From Haloglycomyces albus DSM 45210 (GTDB taxonomy: Bacteria > Actinomycetota > Actinomycetes > Mycobacteriales > Micromonosporaceae): 64,000 nt of DNA. The stretch spans positions 1,544,554 through 1,608,553 of the forward strand of contig NZ_AZUQ01000001.1 in NCBI RefSeq assembly GCF_000527155.1, written 5' to 3'. Both the position numbers and the translations under genes were made by a program. Every line of letters starts with the position of its first letter. Position 1 is the first letter of the stretch. Shown one piece after another: positions 34,860 to 43,291 of the stretch. The notes beneath the pieces are model-generated. The model saw nothing but the letters and a program-made list of their open reading frames with translations, ran no database searches and was not told the DNA's origin.

Positions 34860-35894
34860 TCAGCCTTCCAATATCTTCTGTGCCTTGGTGAGGTGCTTTT
34901 CGGCTTCCTGCTGGTAGGCGAAAACTTCGGTCTCGTATTCGGGCAGGTATTCGGCCAGATTTCGATAGAACACGTCAGCGCTCTTTTGGCGTGGGTTGGC
35001 GGTGGACTCCAAACAATCGGCGTCGTCACGCGCGAGGTCTACGATGAAATCGTCGAATTTCGCGGAATATTCCGAATCACCAATGGTTCCGTCGCTGACG
35101 AGATTGCCGAGGCGCACCTCCTCCTGCATGATGGCGGTATCTATCGTCATACTCGAATCCAAGGTATGTCCCTTGTCTCTCATGCATTCCGTCCACTCCG
35201 CGTCAGCGTCTTGGACTTCGGGATCCGACTTTGAATCATCGGTGGGGCGAGCTGTGGCTATGGCTTCCAGCCGTTTGAAATCGAAGATGTCGTCACCGTA
35301 CAGCCGGGATTTCGCCTCGCCGAGACAACCGTCGGTCTCCCATTCGATCGTCATGCCCTCTTCGATGTCGAAGGACTCTTTACCCGGATTGTCGTCGGTT
35401 TCGGATCCGGCGTTCTGCGTTTCATCGTCCGAATAGAGTGCTTCGGCGAGCGCGGGACCCCAATAGTCGAACCAGAATTCCTCCGACTTCTTCTGCCCGG
35501 TGCCGGTATGGTATTCGCCGGCCGCCTCTTCTTCCGGAGTGAGGACTTTGGGATTCAATTCGTCCTGATTGAGCCATCCCCACAATGGATAGTAGGCTTC
35601 CTCCCGAAGCTCTTTGGGGGAGAGGTTGTGGAAGTTGATCAGTTCGACGTCACGCGCGTCGGTGAGCGGGGTGTCGCTCGGTTCGTATTGTGGGTATCCG
35701 CGCGATTCCATGCATTGAAGCGCGATGCGCTCCTCGACATTGGCGATCTCGCTTTTAAGACGGGAGTTTTCGTTCCACGTCGTGCGGTAGAGCTCGACGG
35801 TATCCTGATCGACGGTGTCATCGGTTGAACTGCAAGCGGTCAGTATGACGGCTACGGGTATCAAGGTGGAACAAAGTTTTAGGGGAATGCTCAT
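34860..35894 (-). CDS. Lipoprotein of unknown function
   Basis: 344 residues. Signal peptide with lipobox Leu-Thr-Ala-Cys-Ser-Ser (Cys at about 21). The mature part is acidic and helical with paired Cys residues in Cys-Met-Glu-Ser-Arg-Gly-Tyr and Cys-Met-Arg-Asp-Lys-Gly-His, a repeated Cys-Met-x-x-(Arg/Lys)-Gly pattern seen in actinobacterial lipoproteins of unknown role. It follows the small secreted protein gene, separated by a strong hairpin, so the pair probably forms an operon with reduced downstream expression. Confidence 0.8.
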   Translation of the reverse strand: MSIPLKLCSTLIPVAVILTACSSTDDTVDQDTVELYRTTWNENSRLKSEIANVEERIALQCMESRGYPQYEPSDTPLTDARDVELINFHNLSPKELREEAYYPLWGWLNQDELNPKVLTPEEEAAGEYHTGTGQKKSEEFWFDYWGPALAEALYSDDETQNAGSETDDNPGKESFDIEEGMTIEWETDGCLGEAKSRLYGDDIFDFKRLEAIATARPTDDSKSDPEVQDADAEWTECMRDKGHTLDSSMTIDTAIMQEEVRLGNLVSDGTIGDSEYSAKFDDFIVDLARDDADCLESTANPRQKSADVFYRNLAEYLPEYETEVFAYQQEAEKHLTKAQKILEG

Positions 35895-35908
35895 TGGGCC
35901 TCGCTAAG

Positions 35909-35941
35909 AGCGGGAGTGGGATTCGTTGCCCCACTCCCGCT
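35909..35941 (-). terminator. Intercistronic terminator/attenuator hairpin
   Basis: AGCGGGAGTGGG (35909-35920) pairs perfectly with 35930-35941; loop of nine. It lies between the small secreted protein gene and the lipoprotein gene, where partial read-through would give much more of the first product. Confidence 0.75.
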
Positions 35942-35949
35942 GATGAATG

Positions 35950-36327
35950 CTAATAATGTGTGACGGTTTTCGAAACGCCTGGTGCGCAGGAGCCACAGGT
36001 CTTGTGCGAGCTCGCGCGTAGGGTCACCACGGAAAGTTCCCGAGAGACACTCTGAGAATCGTGTATCCATGGGGTGTAGTTCTCACCGTAGTTGGCTTTG
36101 AGCCACGCATGTCCATTGCAGCTTCCGCTGGATTTCCAGGTTTTAGCAATGCTTTTGGTGCTGGTATTCGGTTCTTCCTTACTCCAGTACCCCCAGCTAC
36201 ACCCACTTCGTTCGAGGTATGAGCTTTCGGAGTGGGCACTAACGGGGGTGGAAAAGGCGAGGAAGCCCAAGATGACACCGGTGATGGTTGCCGCGCCAAT
36301 GAACTTCCGTCTTTTTGGGGATTTCAT
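35950..36327 (-). CDS. Small secreted Cys-containing protein
   Basis: 125 residues. Basic start Lys-Ser-Pro-Lys-Arg-Arg-Lys, hydrophobic core and Ala-His-Ser cleavage region near residue 31. The mature peptide of about 94 residues has four Cys (Gly-Cys-Ser-Trp-Gly-Tyr-Trp; Ser-Cys-Asn-Gly-His-Ala-Trp; Thr-Cys-Gly-Ser-Cys-Ala-Pro-Gly), suggesting two disulphides. Aromatic-rich and Ser/Thr-rich. Not a family I can name; a secreted bacteriocin-like or signalling peptide with the lipoprotein as immunity or receptor partner is one possible reading. Confidence 0.7.
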   Translation of the reverse strand: MKSPKRRKFIGAATITGVILGFLAFSTPVSAHSESSYLERSGCSWGYWSKEEPNTSTKSIAKTWKSSGSCNGHAWLKANYGENYTPWIHDSQSVSRELSVVTLRASSHKTCGSCAPGVSKTVTHY

Positions 36328-36574
36328 GAAGTATCACTTCCTTTGTCATGGGGGACGCATGCATAGGATTCCTTAACGCATGCAAAAGTAATTGTGACAT
36401 GTTGACTATACACAGGGATATCAAATATGGCAACGTCGTTTTCGGGATAATTGATTGGGCGCCAGGGATTGTGAGGTCAAGAGTAGGGCTTCATGCCGTC
36501 AAAATCTGCGGATTTGCGGGTTGGAAACGGTTCTGGTCTGAAGGGGGTGTTTTCGACGCGTTTATGTGCTTGGT

Positions 36575-36835
36575 TCACGCGGGCATGAGGAACAGCCACA
36601 CCGAGAGGGTCACGAGTAGTATGGTGCCCGATATGGTCAGAAAGCAGCTTGCCCAGCCCGTTCTATCGGTGTAGATAAGCTGAAGGACTGAGCCCAAGAA
36701 CGCTGCCAGTGCCGGTGCCCACGCCATTACCGGGATCGTACATAGAACGACGACCGACAGGGTTGTCACGATCGCATTGGTGACTATGACCGGGGTAGGG
36801 TTATCGATTTTAGTGACCATGTTGTGTCCCAACAT
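36575..36835 (-). CDS. Small membrane protein of unknown function
   Basis: About 86 residues with three hydrophobic segments. The start is uncertain: ATG 36835 or 36820, neither with a strong RBS, and the frame is open to 36892. No family recognised. The upstream gap to the secreted-protein gene (36328-36574) contains no other supported feature. Confidence 0.45.
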   Translation of the reverse strand: MLGHNMVTKIDNPTPVIVTNAIVTTLSVVVLCTIPVMAWAPALAAFLGSVLQLIYTDRTGWASCFLTISGTILLVTLSVWLFLMPA

Positions 36836-37027
36836 ATCCGACAACACATTACTAAAATACATCGCTATTGCCGGATGTGTCGATGGTGTCACCGCGAGCG
36901 TGATGGAGTGACGCCGATAGTGTTCGACGGCTGCCGGGAACCGAAGTTCCAGTCCCCGGCGGAGCCGTCTGTGAGTCGGTTATGGCCTACGGGATTGAAC
37001 GACGTTCGAATCAGAATCCCGTTTCGT

Positions 37028-37405
37028 TTAAACCCACTGAACCAACTGGACCACCACTCCGTTCGGGTCGGAGACCTGGAAATAACGTTCGCCCCACTCT
37101 TCGGTCTCGATCGGGGTGGTGATCGCGACGCCTTCCCGCTTGAGGCGCTCGTATTCCGCATCGATGTCGGACACCACGAGAGCGAGTAGGAGACCATCGG
37201 CGTGCCGTCCCGCGATCGCCGCCGGTTTGAACGTGGGCAAACCGGTACGTAGATAAATAAGATGAAAGCCGACATCGGGCCGGTGGAGTGAAACGAACCC
37301 GTCGGCTGACATGGCTGTGTCGAATCCGAAGTGCGCTCGCATGAAGTCGGCGGAGCCTTCCGGGTCAGTGACGTTGAGGGAGACGGCTGAATCGGTAACC
37401 TGCAC
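37028..37405 (-). CDS. VOC family protein controlled by a divergent TetR regulator
   Basis: 125 residues from GTG 37405, which follows AAAGGAGG at good spacing. Glyoxalase-fold pattern with Ser-Leu-Asn-Val-Thr-Asp-Pro-Glu-Gly-Ser-Ala at the start and Phe-Gln-Val-Ser-Asp-Pro-Asn-Gly-Val-Val-Val-Gln-Leu-Val near the end. Paired Glu and His residues could bind metal. Divergent from a TetR gene with operator-like repeats between them, a common arrangement for detoxification or resistance proteins. The substrate is unknown. Confidence 0.88.
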   Translation of the reverse strand: MQVTDSAVSLNVTDPEGSADFMRAHFGFDTAMSADGFVSLHRPDVGFHLIYLRTGLPTFKPAAIAGRHADGLLLALVVSDIDAEYERLKREGVAITTPIETEEWGERYFQVSDPNGVVVQLVQWV

Positions 37406-37415
37406 GGTACCTCCT

Positions 37416-37452
37416 TTAGTTGTACGTAGTAAATTATACAAGGTATAACTAA
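37416..37452. promoter_or_regulatory. TetR operator in the VOC/TetR divergent promoter
   Basis: TTAGTTGTAC (37416-37425) and GTATAACTAA (37443-37452) are inverted with one mismatch, centred on 37434. A second overlapping inverted pair, TTGTA (37420-37424) and TACAA (37437-37441), lies inside. Position just upstream of the VOC RBS fits repression by the TetR protein. Confidence 0.55.
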
Positions 37453-37512
37453 AATTGCCGGGCTGCTGTTCCATATTCTTATATGATGTACGCCATTCAA
37501 TAGGATGGAGTC

Positions 37513-38259
37513 ATGTGCGAGCGTTCCGCGATCGAGCTTCAGCTGCTGTGGAGGAAACCCGGCCCCGAGTCGCGAGGTCGGCGTAAGAAGTACAGTCTTG
37601 ACGACATCGTCGCCACCGCGATCGACATCGCCGATGTCGAGGGGCTCGCGGCGTTGACGATTCGACGGGTGGCATCGGCCATGGGTATGTCCACAATGAA
37701 CCTCTATACCTATGTTCCCGGAACGAAAGAACTGCTCCACCTCATGATCGACTACCTGTACCTCAGCTATCCACAGCGCCCATCGGAGACGTCGGGATGG
37801 AGAAGCAAGGCGGAGGCGGTCGCGGAGGACAATTACGATCTTTGGTCGCAGCACGCCTGGATCGCGACGGCAGCGCCGTCACGTCCGCCCTTGGGGCCCG
37901 GAGTGCTGCGGAAATACGAGCATGAGCTACACGCCTTCGACGGGGTCCCGCTGTCGGACGTAGAGAAAGACGCCGCGCTGACGTACCTGCTCACCTTCGT
38001 GCATGGTGCGGCACGGGCGGCGACTGAGGCCGCTGAGGTACGGAAATCCTCCGGAGTTACTAATGCGGAATGGTGGGAGGCCAATGGGCCGTTGCTGGCG
38101 GAATCGGTGACCCCCGAAGAGTATCCCCTGGCTACGCGGATCGGCGAGGCCGCCGGGATGGTGTCGGGAAGCGCTTACGATCCGGATGCGGCGTTTCGAT
38201 TCGGGCTGGAACGGACACTGGACGGTCTGGCGGTGCTCATGGATCGGTATCGGAGTTGA
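37513..38259 (+). CDS. TetR-family regulator
   Basis: 248 residues, longer than average. HTH at about residues 27-72: Tyr-Ser-Leu-Asp-Asp-Ile-Val-Ala-Thr-Ala, Ala-Leu-Thr-Ile-Arg-Arg-Val-Ala-Ser-Ala-Met-Gly-Met-Ser and Asn-Leu-Tyr-Thr-Tyr-Val-Pro-Gly-Thr-Lys-Glu-Leu. The C-terminal domain resembles the TetR_C_1 (TetR/tetracenomycin) type. It is expected to repress the divergent VOC gene until a small ligand binds. Confidence 0.9.
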   Translation: MCERSAIELQLLWRKPGPESRGRRKKYSLDDIVATAIDIADVEGLAALTIRRVASAMGMSTMNLYTYVPGTKELLHLMIDYLYLSYPQRPSETSGWRSKAEAVAEDNYDLWSQHAWIATAAPSRPPLGPGVLRKYEHELHAFDGVPLSDVEKDAALTYLLTFVHGAARAATEAAEVRKSSGVTNAEWWEANGPLLAESVTPEEYPLATRIGEAAGMVSGSAYDPDAAFRFGLERTLDGLAVLMDRYRS

Positions 38260-38506
38260 CATCGTCGGTTGTACAGGTGCGTCCGTCACGAAGTGGCGAG
38301 CGAAGTCGATCGATACGGGGCTACAGGCATCGGCTCATGCAGTGGGGTAATCGAACCTCTTCTCCGTGACAATGTGGATTACCGGATTGTGTCGTGTAAA
38401 CGGATTATTACTTAGGTATTTGAATACCATCATGCCCATTATTAAGTAAGAAAGTTTGTTATGTATGATGCGGATAACCATCAAGTCTTACGAACATGGG
38501 GGAGAC

Positions 38507-39760
38507 ATGAGCAGAGGTCAATCGATCTTGCTGCGCGGTAAGTCTCGTACGGTGGCACTCGCGGGTGCTGCCGGAATCGCGTTGACCGCCGCGTTCGCGG
38601 TCCCAATGATGCAGGCATCGGCTTCGGAGGCCGATTGCAATGGCGTTGCCTGGGATACGAATGCCGTTTATACGGCTGATGATCTGGTGTACCACTCGGA
38701 TCAGGAATATCGGGCCAAGTGGTGGACCACGGGTGAAGAACCGGGAACCACCGGGGAATGGGGCGTTTGGGAACACCTGGGCGCCTGCGACGGTGCCGAC
38801 GAGCCGGATCCGGACCCGTCACCGGACCCCGACCCCTCGCCGGATCCGGACCCCGAACCCGATCCGGATCCCAATGAAAAGCAATACGTGGTGGGCTATT
38901 GGCACAATTGGGATGCCTATGACACCGGTCTGCGCCTCTCCGAGGTGCCCGACGAGTACAACCTGATCCACGTCGCCTTCGCCCTAGAGGATTCGACCCG
39001 TCCGGGCGGCATCGACTTTGAGCTGGAGCAGGACTTCATCGACCAGGGATACAGCGAAGCCGATTTCAAGCAGGATATCCAAGACCTGAACAACGCAGGT
39101 AAGGATGTAGTGATCTCCATCGGTGGACAGAACCACACCGTGGAGGTCGACAGTCCGGAGAAGGCCGCCAACCTGGCCGAATCCACTATCGAGCTGATGG
39201 ACGAGTACGGATTCTCCGGCTTGGACATCGACCTGGAACACGGTATTCACGCCGAATACATGGAAATGGCCTTGCGTCAGATTCACGACTCGGTTGGAGA
39301 CGATTTCGTCTACACGATGGCTCCACAGACGCTGGACATGAGTGGACCGAGCTACGAGTACTACCAGCTGGCCGACAGCACCAAGGACATCCTCACCCTG
39401 GTGCACATGCAGTACTACAACTCCGGAACGATGATCGGCTGCGACGGTCAGATCTATGAGCAAGGAACCGTGGACTTCCTTACGGCCTTGGCGTGCATCC
39501 AGATCGAAGAGCTCGGTCTTGACCCCTCCCAGGTGGCGTTCGGACTGCCGGCCATCCCCGATGCCGCACCCGCCGGTGGATACATGGACCCGAACAAGAT
39601 CGTCGAGGCGATCGACTGCATGGAGACCGGTTCACAGTGCGGAACCTGGTCTCCCGACAATCCGTACGGTGAGATCGGTGGGGCCATGACCTGGTCGATC
39701 AACTGGGATTACAGCAACAATTACGACTGGGGAAGCACCTTGGGGGCTCGACTCGGATAA
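38507..39760 (+). CDS. Secreted GH18 chitinase with N-terminal CBM5/12 domain
   Basis: 417 residues from ATG 38507, behind GGGGGAG. Signal peptide of about 42 residues ending Ala-Ser-Ala. A CBM5/12 chitin-binding module follows (Val-Ala-Trp-Asp-Thr, Tyr-Arg-Ala-Lys-Trp-Trp-Thr, Trp-Glu-His-Leu-Gly). A linker made of Asp-Pro and Ser-Pro-Asp repeats leads to the GH18 barrel. The catalytic motif reads Ser-Gly-Leu-Asp-Ile-Asp-Leu-Glu: the usual first Asp is Ser, but the essential Asp-x-Asp-x-Glu is intact, and Met-Gln-Tyr-Tyr-Asn is present. It degrades chitin outside the cell. Confidence 0.94.
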   Translation: MSRGQSILLRGKSRTVALAGAAGIALTAAFAVPMMQASASEADCNGVAWDTNAVYTADDLVYHSDQEYRAKWWTTGEEPGTTGEWGVWEHLGACDGADEPDPDPSPDPDPSPDPDPEPDPDPNEKQYVVGYWHNWDAYDTGLRLSEVPDEYNLIHVAFALEDSTRPGGIDFELEQDFIDQGYSEADFKQDIQDLNNAGKDVVISIGGQNHTVEVDSPEKAANLAESTIELMDEYGFSGLDIDLEHGIHAEYMEMALRQIHDSVGDDFVYTMAPQTLDMSGPSYEYYQLADSTKDILTLVHMQYYNSGTMIGCDGQIYEQGTVDFLTALACIQIEELGLDPSQVAFGLPAIPDAAPAGGYMDPNKIVEAIDCMETGSQCGTWSPDNPYGEIGGAMTWSINWDYSNNYDWGSTLGARLG

Positions 39761-39773
39761 GACCTGATTGCAC

Positions 39774-40529
39774 CTACCGGTGAGAGGGGGCCGACTGTTC
39801 CGGTCGGTCCCCTTCTTCTGTCTGGTTCTCTGAAACGGTCGGTTCTGATTTCTCTTCTTCCCGTTCCCGCATCTCCTCTTCTCGGCGGTTCTTCATCACC
39901 AGCCACGTCGCGACGGCCAGGATGGCGCCGGCAACCAGGATCGGCAGTACTCGCCAGTTCTTATCCAACCAGTTCAGTAGTTCCCAGTGTTGCCCGGTCG
40001 GGTCGGCGAGCACGACGGCAACGAAAACGGCCATGATCAAGCCGAACACCGTGAACACGGCGGTCTTCAACCAACCGCGTAGGCCGAGACGGCGTTGCAA
40101 TACGCGTGAGGCGTTGAAGATGCGTTTTGCACGTAGAAAACGCAAGGAGCCGATCAGTGACACCAGTCGCAGGATCTGTGCACCGCCCAGGGCGAATATC
40201 AGGGTCACAAGGGTTAGTGCACTGACGACGATCGGCCATTTGTTCATGATGATCCATTGGATCTTGCGTTCGGCCGCCAAAAGTAGAATGATCGTCTCGG
40301 CCCACAGGACCGCACCGGCGGCCCAGCCGACGAGCATTCCGGCAGTTCTAAATTCACCATCGTTCCAGATCGTCAGAAACACCGCTGGTATGGAGGCAAG
40401 AGCGGCAATGACGACGGGCCACGTCAGCCGGTCCTCTAGTTTTTGGGCGAGGCGGGTGACGCGCTTGAGCTTTTTTCGGGAGTATAGCGCCACCCAATTA
40501 CTGTAGCGAAAGTCTAATGGACGGAACAA
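39774..40529 (-). CDS. Voltage-sensor-like membrane protein without a recognisable pore
   Basis: 251 residues. Hydrophobic segments at about 39-57, 63-88, 96-114, an S4-like helix Ile-Leu-Arg-Leu-Val-Ser-Leu-Ile-Gly-Ser-Leu-Arg-Phe-Leu-Arg-Ala-Lys-Arg, then two more spans joined by only about 18 residues with no Gly-Tyr-Gly or other selectivity filter. The cytoplasmic C-terminus is charged (Arg/Glu-rich). It resembles the ion-transport family voltage sensor but cannot form a normal channel pore. TTG 40529 is the visible start; GTG at about 40493 is possible. Confidence 0.65.
   Translation of the reverse strand: MFRPLDFRYSNWVALYSRKKLKRVTRLAQKLEDRLTWPVVIAALASIPAVFLTIWNDGEFRTAGMLVGWAAGAVLWAETIILLLAAERKIQWIIMNKWPIVVSALTLVTLIFALGGAQILRLVSLIGSLRFLRAKRIFNASRVLQRRLGLRGWLKTAVFTVFGLIMAVFVAVVLADPTGQHWELLNWLDKNWRVLPILVAGAILAVATWLVMKNRREEEMREREEEKSEPTVSENQTEEGDRPEQSAPSHR
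39785..39811. terminator. Bidirectional terminator between convergent chitinase and membrane-protein genes
   Basis: GGGGCCGAC and GTCGGTCCCC form a GC-rich stem with a short loop. It overlaps the end of the leftward gene. Confidence 0.5.
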
Positions 40530-40564
40530 GAGCGTAGGTCCTAACGGACAACTAGGCTGTAATC

Positions 40565-42310
40565 ATGCGTATTCTTCCGTCGTGGACCCGGTCTCATGCA
40601 GCGCAATTGTCGCCTCAGCGTCGCGACTTCGAACTGGTGCGCGCCACGTCGGAGGAATTCGACCTAGTCATCGTCGGCGGTGGAGTCACCGGAGCCGGAT
40701 GTGCGGTGGACGCCGCCTCGCGCGGATTGAACGTCGCACTTATAGAAGCGCGTGACTTCGGTTCGGGGACCTCGTCGCGGTCGTCGAAACTCATCCACGG
40801 CGGGCTACGGTACCTGGAACAACTCGACGTGGCGCTCGTCCACGAAGCCCTGACCGAACGCGGACTATTGACCTCCCGCATCGCGCCACACCTCGTACAC
40901 GCTCTACCATTCCTGCTGCCGGTCAAAAGCCAAGCCCAGCGCCTCTACTACGGTGCCGGACTGTTCGCCTACGACTTTCTCGCGTCGGCCAACCGCTGGG
41001 GACGCGGTGTTCCTCACCATCAGCACTTTGGGAAGGCCGCCACCCAACGCCTGTTTCCCGACTTGAACGACAAATACGTCGGCTCGATCGGATATTACGA
41101 CGCCCAAACCGACGACGCACGGCTGGTATCCACCCTGGCACGTACCGCCGCAGGCCTCGGAGCCTGTGTCCTGTCCAGCGTCGAGGCACTCGGCCTCGAG
41201 CGAGGCCCCGACGGCATCAGCGGAGTCAAAGCCTACGACGTCGAAAGCGGCGAGCGCATGACGCTCAAAACCACACGGGTCGTCAGCGCCGCAGGAGTGT
41301 GGAGCGACGAGGTCACCGGCCTGGCACATGGGCGATCCGGCATCAATGTGGAGGCCTCCAAGGGGGTTCACCTGGTTCTGCCGCGCGAAGCCATTCAAGG
41401 CGACACCGCCATCATCGACCGCACGCCTTGGAGCGTGCTGTTCATCATTCCCTGGGATCGCCACTGGCTCATCGGTACTACCGACACGTCGTGGAATCTG
41501 AACCTGGCACACCCGGCCGCTTCCGCCTCGGACGTCGCTTACCTGCTCGAGCAGGCGAGTGAGACGCTTGGCAAACGTATCGACATCAGCGCCGTCGAAG
41601 GCGTCTACGCGGGGCTGCGGCCGCTCCTGAAAGGCGAAAGTGACGACACCAGTAGACTGTCGCGCACTCACGCTGTGGTGGAGCCGGAGCGTGGTTTCGT
41701 CGTGGTCGCCGGCGGCAAACTGACCACCTATCGAGTCATGGCCCGCGACACGATCGATCGGGTCACTCGTGACCTCCCGTACGTGCAGCCGTCCCGCACC
41801 GAGTACCTGCCTCTCCTGGGCGCAGACGGTTGGGAATACTATCTCGCACACACCGCGGCCGTTGCCAAGCGTTACCGGCAGTCTGAGGACGTCGTATCGC
41901 GTCTGCTGCACCGATACGGCAATCTGGCCGTCCAGATTCTGGAGCTCATGCGGCAACAGCCACAACTCGCGCGACCACTGGCCGGGGACGAACAATATCT
42001 ACGCGCCGAGGTCGTGTACGCCGCACGATGTGAAGGCGCCCTGCATCTGGAAGACGTGCTCGCTCGTCGCCTGCGAGTGTCGATTGAGACGACCGACCGT
42101 GGTGTGAAAGCGGCCGAAGACACCGCCGGGCTCATGGCTACCGTGTTGGGCTGGAACGAGACTACCCAGGACAATGAAGTGGCGTGTTATCTCGACCGAG
42201 TGGCGGCGGAAAAGCGTTCGCAGCAGCAGCCGGACGACAATGCGGCGGAGAACGCGAGGATGGCCGCCTGCGAGATTCGTCGGGTGTTGGAGTTGTCGAC
42301 GTCGCGGTAA
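40565..42310 (+). CDS. glpD: Glycerol-3-phosphate dehydrogenase (FAD-dependent)
   Basis: 581 residues. FAD-binding Val-Ile-Val-Gly-Gly-Gly-Val-Thr-Gly-Ala-Gly near residue 37, then the GlpD signature Gly-Thr-Ser-Ser-Arg-Ser-Ser-Lys-Leu-Ile-His-Gly-Gly-Leu-Arg-Tyr-Leu. The substrate-binding region includes Gly-Thr-Thr-Asp-Thr and Gly-Gly-Lys-Leu-Thr-Thr-Tyr-Arg. The C-terminal 120 residues are the helical DAO_C domain. Oxidises sn-glycerol-3-phosphate to DHAP and feeds electrons to quinone. No glpK or glpF is adjacent. Confidence 0.95.
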   Translation: MRILPSWTRSHAAQLSPQRRDFELVRATSEEFDLVIVGGGVTGAGCAVDAASRGLNVALIEARDFGSGTSSRSSKLIHGGLRYLEQLDVALVHEALTERGLLTSRIAPHLVHALPFLLPVKSQAQRLYYGAGLFAYDFLASANRWGRGVPHHQHFGKAATQRLFPDLNDKYVGSIGYYDAQTDDARLVSTLARTAAGLGACVLSSVEALGLERGPDGISGVKAYDVESGERMTLKTTRVVSAAGVWSDEVTGLAHGRSGINVEASKGVHLVLPREAIQGDTAIIDRTPWSVLFIIPWDRHWLIGTTDTSWNLNLAHPAASASDVAYLLEQASETLGKRIDISAVEGVYAGLRPLLKGESDDTSRLSRTHAVVEPERGFVVVAGGKLTTYRVMARDTIDRVTRDLPYVQPSRTEYLPLLGADGWEYYLAHTAAVAKRYRQSEDVVSRLLHRYGNLAVQILELMRQQPQLARPLAGDEQYLRAEVVYAARCEGALHLEDVLARRLRVSIETTDRGVKAAEDTAGLMATVLGWNETTQDNEVACYLDRVAAEKRSQQQPDDNAAENARMAACEIRRVLELSTSR

Positions 42311-42355
42311 TCCCCGATCGGGCCTGAGAGGTTGCCGATCGGGGCTGGGTGGTTA

Positions 42356-42844
42356 TTAGACGAGGTGGTTTTTAGCCTCGGCCTTGAGTTCGACGATCAG
42401 CTCGACTTCGACGGGCGCGTCGAGCGGCAGTTCGGAGACGCCGACGGCGGCGCGGGCGTGTTTTCCGGCCTCCTGGAAGATCTCTCCCATGACCTCGCTC
42501 GCTCCGTTGATGACCTTCGGCTGGTCGTTGTATCCGGGGGCAGAGGCTACGAAACCGGTGACTTTGACGATCTTGGTGACGTCGTTGAGGTCGGCGATCG
42601 AGGCGACGGCGGCCAGGCCGTTCAGCGCACAGGTGCGTGCCAGGTCGTAGGCGGCGTCGGTGTCCAGGTCGGCGCCGACCTTACCTTTTTTGGGCAGTTC
42701 ACCTTCCACCATGGGAAGTTGGCCGGAGACGTAGACGTGGTTTCCGCTGCGTACAGCCGGTTGATAGGAGGCGACGGGGGGAACGACTTTGGGGAGGGTG
42801 ATCCCCAGGCTGTCCAAAGTGGCGTGAATATCAGACACGGTCAT
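42356..42844 (-). CDS. RidA family protein (reactive imine deaminase-like)
   Basis: 162 residues, the longer RidA-type subfamily. Val-Arg-Ser-Gly-Asn-His-Val-Tyr-Val-Ser-Gly-Gln-Leu-Pro near the start, Thr-Gly-Phe-Val-Ala-Ser-Ala-Pro-Gly-Tyr in the middle and Ala-Arg-Ala-Ala-Val-Gly-Val-Ser-Glu-Leu-Pro-Leu-Asp-Ala-Pro-Val-Glu-Val-Glu near the end. The normally catalytic Arg-Thr-Thr region is Arg-Ala-Ala-Val-Gly, as in other members of this subgroup. It follows the DUF4177 gene in the same direction, beyond a terminator. Confidence 0.9.
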   Translation of the reverse strand: MTVSDIHATLDSLGITLPKVVPPVASYQPAVRSGNHVYVSGQLPMVEGELPKKGKVGADLDTDAAYDLARTCALNGLAAVASIADLNDVTKIVKVTGFVASAPGYNDQPKVINGASEVMGEIFQEAGKHARAAVGVSELPLDAPVEVELIVELKAEAKNHLV

Positions 42845-42897
42845 GTCCTCACTTTGCTGGTTGTTGGAACGGATACGGCCCGTGGGGCCAGGTTGTC

Positions 42898-42930
42898 CGT
42901 GGGCTTCGACGGTTAACGCCGAAGCCCACG
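42898..42930 (-). terminator. Terminator after the DUF4177 gene
   Basis: 11-bp perfect stem (42898-42908 with 42920-42930); eleven-base loop. Confidence 0.8.
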
Positions 42931-42937
42931 GGAAGTC

Positions 42938-43093
42938 TTACTCTTTCTTGCGTTTAAAGTAAGCTACCAATTGCTCAGCGCTTTGACCGGGCAGAACGGT
43001 AACCAGTTCCCAGCCGTCGTCGCCCCAGGTATCCAGAATCATCTTGGTGTTGTGAATCAGGACCGGTGCGGTTGCGTACTCCCATTTCTCCAT
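42938..43093 (-). CDS. DUF4177 domain protein, 51 residues
   Basis: Short gene: starts Met-Glu-Lys-Trp-Glu-Tyr-Ala-Thr-Ala-Pro-Val-Leu, contains Gly-Asp-Asp-Gly-Trp-Glu-Leu-Val and ends Tyr-Phe-Lys-Arg-Lys-Lys-Glu. The Trp-Glu-Tyr start and Gly-Trp-Glu-Leu-Val core define DUF4177, a small beta-sheet family of unknown function common in actinobacteria and often found beside RidA and Nudix genes. Confidence 0.88.
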   Translation of the reverse strand: MEKWEYATAPVLIHNTKMILDTWGDDGWELVTVLPGQSAEQLVAYFKRKKE

Positions 43094-43210
43094 GGTCCAA
43101 CTCTAACCGTCGACCTCGGCGGAATGATGGGGGAGCGACTGTGTGACCGACAATGCCACAACGAGCGGAAGGGCGCTTGAGAAAAGCTTAGGTGGGCTCA
43201 GAGGCAGAAG

Positions 43211-43270
43211 GGGCCTCGTGCCTACCGCGCGTTAAAGTCTCACCTCCAACGTGCGGCAGGCACGAGGCCC
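43211..43270 (-). terminator. Large compound hairpin after the pore-forming protein gene
   Basis: 13-bp perfect outer stem (43211-43223 with 43258-43270) with an inner stem CCGCGCGTT/AACGTGCGG (one wobble pair) directly inside it. Strong leftward terminator. Confidence 0.8.
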
Positions 43271-43291
43271 GCGTCATGGAATCGTTCAGCG

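Noticed and set aside
36889-37854. Leftward 321-codon frame over the VOC and TetR genes
   Set aside because: Antisense to tetR and out of frame with the VOC gene, which has the better RBS and motifs.
38805-38880. Tandem repeat region
   Set aside because: It encodes the Asp-Pro linker of the chitinase; low-complexity coding sequence, not a separate repeat element.
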